Assembly (NCBI RefSeq): GCF_963966145.1
Contig: NC_091049.1
Location: forward strand, 5,828,001 to 5,892,000
Source: Tenebrio molitor
Lineage: Eukaryota > Arthropoda > Insecta > Coleoptera > Tenebrionidae
DNA length: 64,000 nucleotides
Direction of reading: 5' to 3'
Positions 1 to 12,789 of this stretch are shown here, piece by piece (within the stretch, counting starts at the first letter, position 1; each line of letters begins with the position of its first letter). Under the pieces are notes generated by a model. That model worked only from the letters and a program-made list of their open reading frames with translations, was not told where the DNA came from and did no database searches. Made by a program: the position numbers and the translations under genes.

Positions 1-11
1 CGATCGACTAA

Positions 12-191
12 AGCTTGTTTGACACGATGCTAAATTTCGTAGTAAATTTGTTAGAAAATGAGAGAGACCCTCGACAGGACCAATGAACGATCAGGATCAT
101 AGTCTGTCTTTGTCAGATCCTGATCGTTCATTGGTCCTCTCTCATTTACTAGTAAATTTTCTCAAAAATTTAGTATCGTGTCAAACAAGCT
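12..191. mobile_element. Foldback MITE, TAA target duplication (Harbinger-like)
   Basis: The left arm (12 to about 100) and the right arm (about 117-191) are near-complete reverse complements, starting AGCTTGTTTGACACGAT and ending in its complement, with a loop of about 16 bp. Both ends are flanked by TAA (9-11 and 192-194), the target duplication typical of PIF/Harbinger elements. There is no coding capacity, so this is a non-autonomous foldback element of 180 bp. Structure and duplication are seen; the superfamily is inferred from the 3-bp duplication alone. Confidence 0.8.
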
Positions 192-194
192 TAA

Positions 195-3100
195 CATAAC
201 GAAAAAAACTAAATAAATCTGTTTCTTTTCACTTTCTCGACTTCTCTGTTTCCTTTCCCTCCCCTGATTCATTCTTTCTCCTTTATCAGTGGAGCTGGAG
301 CGTTCTTTTTTTTTTTGCTGATGAAACAATTGCTAATTAATATACAGTTCTAAAGAATCGATAAGTGTTCCATCCTTTCCCATGTTTAATAAAATTCCTC
401 CCAGCTTCGTTAGTGAGGTATTGTCGTCTGTCACTTGTTCATTTTCCAGACAAGACCTACCTGACAATGAGCGAGTAGTTTCGCCGTTATAAAACTGGAT
501 TTTTTGTGCATCCTCTATTACCGCACGTCTCAAGATGATTTATTGCGGGAGTCCGTGAGTTAAAAGTTTGCCAGCGATATTTATCAGTTTTTGCAGGTCG
601 TTTAGGTGAAATTAATAACGAGAACACGCGACAGCCGCTCTGAGAGGGTGACGGTTGATTGACGGCACACGTGACTGTTGGCGCCCAACGCGGGGTGTCT
701 GGAAGTTCATTTTTCTCGGGGTTTCTGGAGTTTCTCAGCGCGTGGCGTCTGGCAATTTATTTTTTCTTATCTAGCTGGGAGTTTTTCTGAAGTTTGCGAA
801 AGTTTTTAATCTTCTGTACCACTTTTTGTACCACTGTATTCGAACAGTTTCAAGATGTATGACAACTTTTTTTCTTCTCTGCTTTCTAAACATGCATTCA
901 TTCTTTTCCTCTCGCTGGATCATCTATTACTTCTGTTTCTCTAAAACCATTTTTCTTTTTTCCTTTTTAGACTCGTCCATATTTTTCCTTCCACCGCTGA
1001 TCTGGTTGTTTTCTAATTTTTATCTTCTGAATGTGCATCGCTATAGATTCATTTTTAAAACATACTTCATCGTCTGTTTTTTTTTCTGGCTTCTTTAATT
1101 TTCTCCACTGAGATGATTAATTATTTTTGATTACATTCAGTCTTCAAAGCCTTCCGACTGGTGGAAAACGTGTTAACGTGCGTGTCTTCGGCCGCACTCT
1201 CAGCCCAAGATTGTCACTTAAATAAATAGCAGAGACATTTCCGGGAATAAGTTTATTTTTTCGTGCCCCATCGCGACGCAATTTTCACCGTCAATTTGAA
1301 AGCTTTCACAGGCATTGCTCCGAGTTTGGAGCTTTTGAAGCCCTCAACAAGCGTCCTTGTCAATTTCAGCTCAGACAAAAGTTAATTCAAGAGTCCATGA
1401 CGTGGCAAATGAAAGTTTAAAAAGAACCGAAAATAAAGCGTATCAGATACGTCGGTGAATAATGCAGGGAGGCCGTTCGGCCTTTGTCGCCCAACGCGTG
1501 TCCCACCCGTCCGCAGATTCAGCCCCGATAATTCGTTTTTCGGTGATTGAAGATCGGATGTTTGTTCGGGGGACCGGAAGAGGTGCACGTACTGCAAGAA
1601 TCGAAACAAATTTAAAACGGATTGATCCGTGCAGGAATCCGCTGTGAAAATGGGAGAGCACAGAGAGGAAAAAAAGAAATACCGTTCGTTACGGAGCAAG
1701 ATAAACGATTTTTATTTATTTAAAGTCTAGGAAATCTGGCGTGCTCTGTCAGTGGGTCGAACGCGCCCGACCCCGCCGCCCCCAACAACAAAAGCAGCTA
1801 ATAAAACGGGGATTTTAGTTGCGACACGTCTAATAAACGTACAGGGGCGCTGACGGGAGTGGTTTCACTCCTGAATCATGATCATTACTGTTATTATCAA
1901 TCAGAAATGGTCCAGCAGCTTCGGTTTTGTTCTTTTTTGCTCGAGATGAATTTCATCTTTTCGTATAGACCAGAACACCGTAGGGCCTTAAACCGGCTTT
2001 CCACTTTCCCCCGCCCCCATTCTTATTGTTCAGTTGTTCGTAAACGTAAAACAATCGCCGATCCGAGCCGTGTCTTCATTGTTTCTGGGGGGGCGCTATC
2101 CCGGCACCTCCGCCATTTATCCCCCTTCCGCCCCTGTCAGATTTAATAAAGCCGTGGGGCGGCGGAGTACGATTCCCACCACCATTTTTTCTATATATAC
2201 CAACACGAGTGTGTCGAATAAACCCTAATAGAAGTTCACTTAACAACTTCTATTTCATTGAATACGTGAGCTGGGTGCGGAGCCGCTCTGACCGTCGGCG
2301 GTGCGCCGTCTCGTGGCATTTGCGTGCCGCCCCTGACGTGACTTCTGTCCCTGCTAAAAAAATCATAATAATCGTTTTACGCCCGAGGCCCCTTGAGCGA
2401 TCGACGAGCGTGATCGGAATCCGATCCGGGGGCGGGCGCCACATAATTAACCGCGGTCAAACCGCATCTGTGCCGGATCGGGGCTCTAATTTGTCGGGGA
2501 TGATCAGCCGACTGGACACCTGTGCAGGCTCTAATTTCGAGGCCACCTAGAATCCCTCGCTCCTGGCACAAATATTTATTTATTTGACGCTACCATTGAA
2601 ATGTACTTGAACAGGCAGATCGATCCCGGCCGTCAATCTCTCTGCGGCCCCGCGTTGGGCGCCTCCCCTGGGCCGGTGTCGTTTTTGCGTCGTCCGTTCG
2701 GCTCCGGTGATTTCCGACGTCGCAGCTCGCATCGTTTCATTTCCTGTCGACTTTCACGGCTTCCGCCCGCACGCTTATGCCGCTTCCATGTTAACGGTCG
2801 CCGCCTCTACTCAAAAATAAATAAACAAGATCGACGTGATTCGATTCGGGGCCCGTGAAATGCCCCCGGATCGGCCGACGCCGCCGCGCCGCGATTTACT
2901 GCCGCCCCTCACCTTCGCAGTAAACACGACCGCAAACAACTCGATAAATTCCAAGTTTTCGGCGAGGCGATGGATCGGTCCGGACAGGACGGCCGCCCAA
3001 CGCGGGGCCATGTTTTCCGACTAATAGGTTCACATCCGGCCGGAAGCGGACAAGATTGAAAAATATGATGTATAATTCATGGGAGGCGGCGAGGTAAACA

Positions 3101-6100
3101 AAACTTTTCCGCCGGGACCGGGCGCGCTTCCTGGACACTAACAATGGCGGCCAAGATGGCGCCTTCTCTGGGACAAACTACTACCACTATCATTATTTTA
3201 TTTGGCGCTGTCGTTCAAAATCGGTTTTTCTTTTTCTGATCGGATTTGCGGAATCTGACACGCGTTGTGTGCCCCTCCGGGCCGACTTTGATCGAACTAA
3301 GCCGACCGGCGCCCCGTCCGGTAAATCCCCGAATCCGGGCCGAGCCGGCCGAGATTTTATTATTTCCTGTGTGATTTATGAGTTTTCGACGTTTGACAAG
3401 CTCCGGTTTTTCTCGTGGCGGATTTATCCGGCGCGCCCCGGATTTTACTTTCCGATAATGGAGTCGGTGTTCCGGTCTGTAAATTCTCGAAATATGTTAA
3501 TAACGGTCGGTAAATTCCCGGAATAGTTGCGACTTGCCCGTTCGGATTTATACGGGGACGATAAATCCCCTTTTAATCTTATATGTAGTACATTTTAATA
3601 TCGCAGGTCGGCTTGCGACCTGTGAAATATGAAAACCGCATTTACGATTTTCTCACAGTGAGGAAGCAGCTTGCGATATATTTAATATAAATCGGGGTAG
3701 ATCTCGGGATGCGAGACTTATTTCTTTTGGGAGCGTCGGGGATGGGGGCGGCGTAATCCCAACGGCAAGCTCATACAGATAGCTTAAGTGCAAGCCGAAC
3801 TGGTTGAGTCCAACTTTTAATTTATCGCTCGGCTCGCAACGTGAAGCAATAAACTGTGCTGACACGCTATAATTAACTAAAAATACAACAAAGTTGGGAA
3901 AGAGGCGAAGAAAACAACTACAAGTGAGGCTTCAGAATACTCCAAATTACTCCAAGTAATGTATTAGAAATGCACAGTTGGCTGCGGAAATGGAAGGTCA
4001 CGTGAACCACAACAAACACTACTATAGTGCAATATTTCAACCGGTTCTAATCCGTTTCACTTGAATTATTGTCACACGACCAGCGAGATCTCCAGACTTT
4101 AGCCCCGTTGAATCCATTTGGATATTGTCTTCTGTTCAAGATAGGAATTGTGGTTTTCTTCATTTGTTTTGCTACAACTGAATCTAAAAAACGCTGCTTT
4201 TACATCTCGTACAGCTTCTCAAACAACAAAACGTATCAATATCTTTTTGAAATTCGATTTTGAGAGATAATTTTCGTTCACTTTTCAATGTGAACTAGTT
4301 AAAACCTGACCAATAGAAACTACAGATTTCAATCCTACCAAGCTCATTTAGAGATTATAGAAACAAAAGATCCAATGTAGAATGTTCTTATCCATCCACC
4401 AGATCTTAATCCAATTGAAATTGCTTAGATTTTTTTATTTTTCTTTCTTCCAAGCTGCATTGTTTGTTTTTTAATCCTTTTCTACCACTTCTATGTTTTG
4501 TTGGAAGTTTTCCACATTCTTCCTAAACCTACAAGCTAAGAATCTCTTATAGAATTTTTCTAATCATCTCATTCTTCTTCAATTTAGAGAAGTATCTTCA
4601 TATTTTGGAATTTTCGAAACGCAGTTCTATTGGTGTTTCTTTTCTTTCCCAACTTGAACAAGCGATGCACCAGATTTGAATCATATCGATTTCATTTGGC
4701 AGCAGAGTCAAAACGTGGGAGCGCTGACGCGTGCATTATTGTGAAAGGGAATCTTATCCGTTCGTTAATCGATCTTAGTTGGTCTATTTCAATTGTGAAG
4801 CTATTAGCTCCTGTGGGAGTTATGCTATGTAGTGGAAAATTCAATGCAAACATGGTAAGTGGAATTGCTATGTGGATTCCGATTTTCATTCTATATCGAT
4901 AGGGAAATTCCTGCGGCATTCTTCCTTATTTGAATACACCCTTGAAGCTCGAGGCTCGAGCATCACACATTTCACATAAGTTGTATAAAATTTTTATTAG
5001 AGTAGGCGAATCGGTGCAAATTCCTGCGAAAAAATAGACCGCCGCCCACACCTGCCCCACACCACCGTTCGATTGTTATTCACCCGTACGGATCTCCAGC
5101 CATCTAGATCACTCGATACAACCCGCCGCCCCCGACTTTTTCCACGTCCCGGCTCGCCCGCAGCACCCCCCGCTCCAAAAACATTATCAAACTGCAGGAA
5201 TCCGCCTATTCATCACTATTCCCAACTCGGAAAAAAAAATTCCCACACATAATCAACACGCCGCCGACAATGCCGCCTTCAAACAAAGCCGCAACGCTCA
5301 CAATTGCCAATAACAAAGTGCCCAACGCACGATATCGAGCCCGCCGCCCCCGCCGCGAAAAATCATTGTTGCCTCCTGTCCCGTTTTTAAGTGGCGCTCT
5401 AAGTGGGCCGCGGCGTTCGTTACTTATTAACGACCACTTAGCGGATAGTTTCGCCTTTCGGCGGCGTTGGCGGCGTTTTAAAAGCGCACCTTCGAGACCC
5501 GCCCCCGAGATCGCATCGAGCTCTGGTGAGTTATGCGGCGGTTAAGCTGCGTTTAACGACCACCCCTTAACTAGATCCGAGGTAATTAGGGCAGGGGCAC
5601 AGGTGAGAGCCGACGATAAGGGTCCCGACCTAACGACTGACGCGGTGTGGCGCCCAACGCGGGGCCTAACGGCCAAAGGGATCATCCCAAGCAGGCAGCA
5701 ACGCAAGTTATTACGTCATAAGAACCTCTCAACCCCATCACTGACATTATTATTATTATTATTACTACATATTATTGTTGCTGTGTTATCGCATATTTGG
5801 GTCCTGTAGCGCCGTTTCAATTTATTTGGCGCCTCCCCCGGTGCGCCGCGTCATCCCCGTCGAAACGAACAAATGCACAGCTGCAGGTGACGCAGGGGCG
5901 AGATGATGGATAACGCGGGGCGGCCACCTTGCGATGTTCACTTGTCGCTCCGTCTCAGCCGTCCGTATTGTGCTGTCGGGGGCGGCTGGATTGCGGTTCG
6001 GCAGCTCGCCGCCGTAAAATCACGGCCACAATAACGGCATAATCGAAGGAGCCGGCCGGGGGCCGCGCGAGCCGCCCCCCGTAATGAGAGCTTTTGTGCG

Positions 6101-7810
6101 GGAAGCTCGGTGCGTTTCTAATTAGAAACGGGCTTCGTCGGCGAAACGGTTCATTTCGGGGCGAAAAAATGGGACGGGGGCGGCGCGGAAAGTTCCAATA
6201 AATTCCAAAAATTAACAAATAAAACTGTCATATTAATTCTGTGTGCTTTTCAATTAATTCCGTGTAGCGTGCACATAAAACACGGCATGAAATGCGAATC
6301 GACCGACCGAAAACTGATTTGGAACGGTAGTCGTAAAAATCGCATTACGGACGCGAGTTGGGCGACAGACGGGCCGATAAGGAGCACGCGAGGGGGCAAT
6401 TTTTCGGGTTTTAAGTTCGAGAGCAACATAATTAAGAAATTGACACGAAAATGAAACACGGAAAGTTGCTCGAAGTGTGTATGTATTTGTTGGCCCACGC
6501 GTTGGGCGACAAACTACTCTTCAAGTTTTTTGACCATTTTATCATCGCTCCTTTTCTTTGATCAACTATCTAACATATTTCAAATCGTCGTGTTTATTTT
6601 GAGCTGGTTAAGAAGTTTGCCAGACCACTTCTCCCCTGATGCACTCCACCGCCCCGCGTTGGGCGCCACCCCGTTCCCGCACATACAAACATCATTTCCT
6701 TATCCAATCGATTCCCCCCGTGAACTCGGAAGTATGATAGGATTCGGTGTGGAGCCGCACCGGAGTCTTAAGGGATATCCCTAAACAAATGAAACTCGAT
6801 AGTTTGAAAGGTCGTTTATTTGATATTACTTGTGCGGGGATCTGAGGGGAAAATCGAAATTCGAGCATAACTCACGACGTAATCAAGCCGCCACGTGCGA
6901 ATATTATTTTTCGAGCCCGTTTGGAAAACCGCCCGCCACCCCCACGTCGCCTGATCCGCGTCGCAATTAGTTGTCGTTTTAATTCGAACGTCATCGATTT
7001 TGCAATTAGGCGGAGCCGTTAGTACTTTTCGAACGAAATTGTTATCGGATGGGGGTGTCGTCGATGGCGCCCGATCGGGGCCGCGATCGATGCGAATCTT
7101 AACCGCGGGTAATAGAAGAAGTCTGTTCTCTGCTTCGTTTGAGTCTCTCTAATGCAATTCGGCTCGAAATGTGCCAAACAAGATTGGAGCGGGTTCGTTA
7201 ATAAATCGTTAGTGGGGGCTCGGATCATTTGATCGGAATCGGGGGCGATAACGGTCCACCTTCCCGGACAAGTCTCCCTTGCGCAAGCCCCCCAAGTGGA
7301 AACTTTATTGTATTAAAAACGTCAACGTCGATAATTTAAATTAAAGTTGGTTACAAGTCCCGAAGAAATCTCGTGATCGTCTTGCATTGTTCCCTTCCGT
7401 GGAATCGTAAAAGCTCACGAAGTTAAGATAACGGAACGGGAGATCTTATCTCGTCTGTTTCGCAATTACGCCTAAACGACCAAACCTTTTGCTTATTATT
7501 ACCTACGGCAAGTGAACGAGCTGACCGGTTGACAGTTTTCGCTCGAACAACGACGACAACTTTCATTTCTCCATTATATTATCGAGGATCGTTAGTCGAC
7601 GCTCGACAACAAGGAACTCAATGAATGCGAAAACTTCCGCACAAACGCTCGATTAAATTTAAACGTCTTCGTACTTCATAACACTGCCACTAAATACGCC
7701 TAAACAGGCATTTCGTTGTTTGTTCAAAGTGGAGTTATCAAAGGAATTTGCTACTTTTCATCGATTACAAAATTACGACCAACGAGGCAAAAAACGACTA
7801 ATCTATTCTA
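195..7810. other. Non-coding, relatively GC-rich region without recognised gene
   Basis: No open frame here resembles a known protein, and none shows a run of exon-like frames with GT/AG borders. About 1.4-7.2 kb is richer in GC and CpG than most of the window, with an ATT microsatellite near 5748-5768 and seven perfect copies of the CGCCCAACG motif described separately. It is probably upstream or intronic sequence of the fasciclin-3 gene, whose signal-peptide exon I could not find. Regulatory function is possible but not shown. Confidence 0.5.
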
Positions 7811-8124
7811 ACGGGCCTTCAAATAAATTTATATTTAGAGCAACCTTTGGAGATTCAATTGTTTGCAACATTTTTTCAGCATAGAAAATGACACAAGAAA
7901 CGTCTCACATTTTAACGAAATAAAATTAGGTTAGAAAATATTTTTAATTTTTGTAGTGCATTCCCCCTCCACGGAATATGACAATATGAAATTGGGAAAA
8001 AGCTTACTATGTAACCTGTGTAACTCCCGAGAATAATTGGTTACCTACAAAATTACTTTACAGTGTTACAGAATTAGAATGTCGCCTACGCCTACTCTAA
8101 ATATATATTTATTTGAAGGCCCGA
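7811..8124. mobile_element. MITE family A, copy 1 (TIR CGGGCCTTCAAATAAA)
   Basis: A 314-bp non-coding element with inverted ends of about 25 bp, beginning ACGGGCCTTCAAATAAA and ending with the complement. It is flanked by TA (7809-7810 and 8125-8126). A reverse-oriented second copy lies at 13165-13489 and shares internal sequence throughout. TA duplication suggests cross-mobilisation by a Tc1/mariner-type transposase (inference). Confidence 0.8.
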
Positions 8125-8391
8125 TATTTCAGCGACTTGCAGTGACAATTGTTACGTATTATGTAATTTACGACTAGTCAAATGCAGTTAAGACCACAAT
8201 GACAAAAACGACTAACGACTAGGATATATTACGACTAAGTTATCAAATAACTACTAGTCCACTAACACTCAATTAAAATCTAGACTAGGCGACAAGACAA
8301 GAAATGACCAATCTATTCTATTTCGGCAACTGGCTCGTATTACGTAATTTACGACTAGTTAAATGCAGTTACGACCAACGACTTGGATATA

Positions 8392-8817
8392 CAGGGTGTC
8401 TTAAAATTATCGTATTCCGAGTTCGGGGCTTAGTAGGGGACATCCTGTTGACCAAGTAAAAATGTTTAAAAAAAATTGCTGTCATTGAAAAAATATCAAA
8501 GTTGCCAATATTTGTTCAAAAGGACCTGATTAATATTCTAGCTATGTTGTGCTTCCCTTTTGAACAAAAACTGGAACTTTTATTTTTTCGAGATAAAGCT
8601 GTTTTTTTACATAATCATCCTCACCATATTTCAAAATGAATGTCAACCATTTATATTTTCTATTTGAAGAAAACATGATGAAAAGTTTGAACCTTCAGAC
8701 CCATATATCTTTGTAAAGACCCCCCCCCCTATATTTTTTATTTTATTTTTTCGAGATTCCTGAGATTTTTCCCTACAAGACCCCCGACTTGGAATACGCT
8801 AATTTTGCGACACCCTG
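8392..8817. mobile_element. MITE family B, copy 1 (TIR CAGGGTGTC)
   Basis: A 426-bp element with inverted ends CAGGGTGTCTTAAAATTA and the matching right end, flanked by TA on both sides. The ends resemble those of the element at 12790-13597. No coding frame. Probably a mariner-like non-autonomous element. Confidence 0.75.
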
Positions 8818-8997
8818 TATGACAACTAATAAGTAATCAGATAAAAATTACTTCGTGAGTAATACCGTGCGATCGAAAATTAAAAAAATCGAGATGGCTA
8901 TGATTAGTACACTTCAGTTGGCAGTACGTAAAAACAGACTTACATTAGCGAAAAAACATTGTCCAGATTGTCCTATTTTTTTCTGTCCGCGATTGTA

Positions 8998-9367
8998 TCG
9001 CGCATTCAAATGAAATCCTGGGCTGGGAAAGCGTTGGAAACCCTCAATTGTTGTGCTTTTTTAAAGCGTAGATTAATTGGAGTATAGTATGTTGACAGCT
9101 AACCTAAAATTTAGAGCCAAAAAAATCTTTCTGTTTTTCTTTCTTTGCAATGTTTTACATTAAAAATAGAATACCTTAACGAGTCCTATTCTCGAAACAA
9201 ATATCTAAGGGCACTATTTCCTAAAAACAAACATGTTGAATTGTATCCCCACTAAACGTAAACAAATGTTATTCGTGTCAAGCGGCGGGAAATTCAAACT
9301 TTACACTGTTCTAAACAGTTTAATTTTCCAACGCCTACTCGGCCCAGGATTTCATTTGAACGCCCGA
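8998..9367. mobile_element. MITE family C, related to family A (TIR TCGGGCGTTCAAATGAAA)
   Basis: A 370-bp non-coding element with inverted ends; the right end read in reverse begins TCGGGCGTTCAAATGAAATC and the left end differs at two positions. It is flanked by TA (8996-8997 and 9368-9369). The outer 17 bp resemble family A, the interior does not. Confidence 0.7.
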
Positions 9368-12300
9368 TATAATGGTTTCAATTTTACGATTTAATGCAAC
9401 AATCTAGCGAAAAATGTCGACAGACGTTTGACACCTTTTTTGGATTTATTTTGTCATTATTACCTTGAAAAAATTACCTTGTTAGCTTAATCTCGTCTTA
9501 CAAATAGTCTCTCAATAAAGTCCCTAACTAGCATTTACCGCCTCGTCGCTGATTTTACGCCTGTACGACTCACATAACAAAAAATAATTTATGTCAATAT
9601 TTCCGTCTAATATTTTTGCAACGTAACGCGCAAAGTTAGAGTCGCAAGGGCGACTTTGTGACCAATAAAATTTTTACTTTACAGCCAAACTCTTCTATTA
9701 AAGAGAAAATGTATTTTTACATTTTGTTTTATGATGACGTTGTAGTTTACGACTAAATAACTCTACAACAATCGATATTATAAAATTACTAAAATACCTG
9801 TTTGGTTAATTTTTTTTTCTAAATATAAAATCTTTAATAACAGCTGTTTAGTACCAGCTACTTCCTTACTACTGATTTTATGACGACATAATCTGGGCAA
9901 TGAAAGAAATTGCTTTTATATCATTTTTACGACCAAAAAATTTTACAATGTCGTAAAGAGAGTCAAAACCCAAAACAGAGACTTTGTGGCCAACGCAATC
10001 TACGGAATAGCATTTGCTAATTTTACGTTAGAAGCGACTAAATACTTCCGTGAAATAGTTATTTGTGGACCAAGGCCAAAAAGTTTATCTTTTTCGTCCG
10101 AGTCTGAGTTTTCTGGCCGAGGCGCAGCCGAGGCTTGAAAACAACGGAAGACACAAGGCACTTTTTGACAGAGGTGCACATTAAATTTTTTAAGCGACCG
10201 CGCAAAAGACATCAGAAAAATGACACATATTAACAATTTTTTTATAGTATTTTTTATCTGCAAAAAAACTAGAAATTTTCTATTTCCAATACAAATACTT
10301 ATTTACATAATTTGTCGTGACAGGACATTTATCAATTTTGTCGGTTTCGTTGTTAACTTACTAAACAGACCAACAGATGGCGTCACGCTTCAGCGTCCGA
10401 AAAAGAGTTACTTTTCGTCCGCTTGTGAGTACGTAAAATTACCGTTTTCATTAAGTTTAAATCCAAACAGTTTGATTGCAAGCCAAGCAAATTTCAGCAT
10501 CTGACATAAAAAAAAAACAGAATGAGAAAAGACCAGGTGATATAAATCACCATCTATTTGTCGTTTTCTTCTTATTCTGCTACTACGATTTAATTAAAAT
10601 CACCAAGAGTTCTATTTTCTACCTTTACGACTCAACGTAGCTATCGAGTGAAAAACGACAAAATGCTTTCGTGAAGAACTGCTTTTACGACTATAAACTT
10701 TCGCACCAACTTGCGCCAAGTTTAAATCCAAAATAGATCGCGTCTAGCAAATTTCCGCATTTCTGCTAATTTCGCGACTAAATGATGCGACTAATGTGAT
10801 CACAAATTACGAAGGCAGAGTCCCTTCAAGAGGTGATCGATTCGTCCTGTGACAGTTTGAAGACGTCACCTCTCCCCATGTCGACGCTTTCTTCCGAGTT
10901 ATTATATTTTCCGAGCAGACGATTACGCCCCCCTTGTCGGGCGCCACCCCCTTAACTCGCGAACGCATCAAGCCCCATCAACGAAACTCGCTACACGGGC
11001 AGGGCACGGCTATGTTTCCACGAAATTTGATTAAAATGGCTCCACCGGAAGTGTCTCCGCATTACTGTAAACTAATTACCGGAAACGAGACACGTTTTCG
11101 GGACTTGCTCGCCAACCGCTTCATCAATCTTTAATACGTTTCTGCATCCCCGTTCGGCGCGACTCGCTCACGGAACGCGCTCCGGGACTGGGATTATCAC
11201 ATGACTTCCGGAAAACCGCTCCCGTCTAATGAAATCTGGATTCGACGGCCGCGCTGACCGGCGAGGGCGGTTTTTTGTGCGGCGATAAGACAGGAATTTC
11301 ATTAGGATCGCGCCGGAAGTGACCGCGGAGGGTGGATTTTTATGACTCACCCCGACCTCATTCATTATTCAAATGGCCCGCGCGTAATTAGCCGCCTTAA
11401 CAAAGGGTGCGGATTAGGGGTGGAAACGCGTCCGGCCACCAGGCTACTCTATGTTAGCTGCTGCCAGTTAACAATAATAATAATAATAAACTGCATGCGA
11501 AGATGGTTAAAGCTGTCGGAATAGAAGAGTAGAAGAGATAGAAGAAGAATAAAAATTAAAAAATTGTTGATTTATGTTTGTTTGCGTCGCTTTTTATGTC
11601 TGTTTGGTGTTTCTTCTTTGTTTGTTCTTCCAATTGGCTAGTGGATTTCTTAATTCGGAAGAAGGAGAAAATAATCCCGGATCCTGATAGTGTTCTGCGT
11701 CCCCCAAGAACAAATGAAAAACGCGTGGCCCTCCTGTAAAGTGCACCTGTGGGCTCGCCGGTTCGATAAGGGCCCCATTCAAGATGGCTCCACTTGCAAA
11801 TTGCTCCAACCAAAGTTAACAAAGGCAATTTTTGCCCGGAACTTCCGCCTAGTTCTGCGGCTTCAATTATCAAGTTGGCTGTTGGTGTTTCGACCCGCCT
11901 CACCTACGTGTCCCGATCTAGGCGGCGGCGCTCTCTTTAATTGCCCCGTTGTTGGTCGGGACGACTTTAACCCTTAAAACTGGCGACGATCGTTCGGGGG
12001 TGTTTAGACGTCATATCGGACGCCCCGTCAACTGTTCCACTAACTACATTTGTTTTTGTTGGGACGTCTTGTCCCGAGCAAAGCTGGCGTCGCCCGTAAA
12101 TCACACCGTCTGCGACGGGAAAGCCAACCTTCGGGGCTGGATTGCAGTTTGTCGATTTTTCGAGCGCACCACGTTTAATGGAAATGTTACAAAAAGTAAA
12201 AGAAATATTTTTCAAAGGATTTCCTGTTTTTACTTCGTCAACAAGATGCGCGGTGCGAACAATTTAATTTTAATTCTTCTCGTGAAGAATTCATTTCTTT

Positions 12301-12787
12301 GCAAGATGCAGTTTTTCAATTTCACAATTAGCTGTCGTTCCCGGCGCATCCACCATTTTTGCGTTCGATTCATTTGTAAATATGTTTGGATGCGTCAATA
12401 TTTACGTAATTATAAAAATATTTACCATTAATTTCCATCTAGTCTATACTCACTATTTTTGTTGGTGAAATGTTGTTTGTCGGAACTAATGCACCTGACA
12501 TAAAAATCCCACTGCAAATCTGTTCCTGTGTCGTTTTTTCGATCGTACGTTCCTGTGAAACAAAACTGCGTTCTCTAGATTTTCGAGTGCAAAAGGCTCT
12601 TTTTGAAAATTTTGTTGTCTGTGTTCTATTTAATGTACAATTCAAATGTCACAAATTTTCTTCTTTTGTTGAAGTGAAGACTTATTCCCGGGCAGTGAAT
12701 TAGTTTCAGGTCTTACCGTCACGCGTCACGTCACAAAATTGAGTTAAAAAATTATTCCCAACAAAGGAATTTTCCCAGCATAATACA
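9368..12787. other. Non-coding AT-rich to mixed region, no supported gene
   Basis: About 7.3-10.8 kb is AT-rich and shows very frequent short TTTACGACTA / ACGACCAA words without a clean period. From 10.9 to 12.4 kb composition becomes more GC-rich again. The open frames here (for example 11949-12431 on +) have no recognisable domain and no splice or start context that I trust. Nothing else identifiable. Confidence 0.45.
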
Positions 12788-12789
12788 TA

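Larger units (their letters stand above)
7740..8870. repeat. Diverged tandem duplication carrying two MITEs
   Basis: The flanks of the MITE at 7811-8124 recur about 0.5 kb downstream. AATCTATTCTA occurs before that MITE and again at about 8310, and the sequence beginning CGTATTATGTAATTTACGAC near 8155 recurs near 8336. The second copy lacks the first MITE but carries a different one (8392-8817). The first copy (about 8226-8265) is uninterrupted where the second MITE sits. The units are clearly diverged. Confidence 0.6.

Noticed and set aside
826..1098. 90-residue hydrophobic open frame as a small membrane protein
   Set aside because: Low-complexity T-rich sequence giving Phe/Leu/Ser; no start context or family resemblance.
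5748..5810. Poly-Leu peptide as a signal-peptide exon for fasciclin-3
   Set aside because: It is an ATT microsatellite in frame with stops, without a Met close by or a donor in the needed phase.
682..6665. GTTGGGCGCC motifs as tRNA-Lys genes or LTR primer binding sites
   Set aside because: Only the 3'-arm-like sequence is present; no cloverleaf upstream and no LTR or polyprotein next to any copy.
10000..10263. Minus-strand open frame with DSDEKDK segment as a gene
   Set aside because: No domain, no exon partners; the sequence includes GAGGCGCAGCCGAGG-type words that recur in other non-coding places of the window.
11949..12431. 160-residue open frame as a gene
   Set aside because: No recognisable domain and no supporting splice signals; an overlapping antisense frame is equally long in part.
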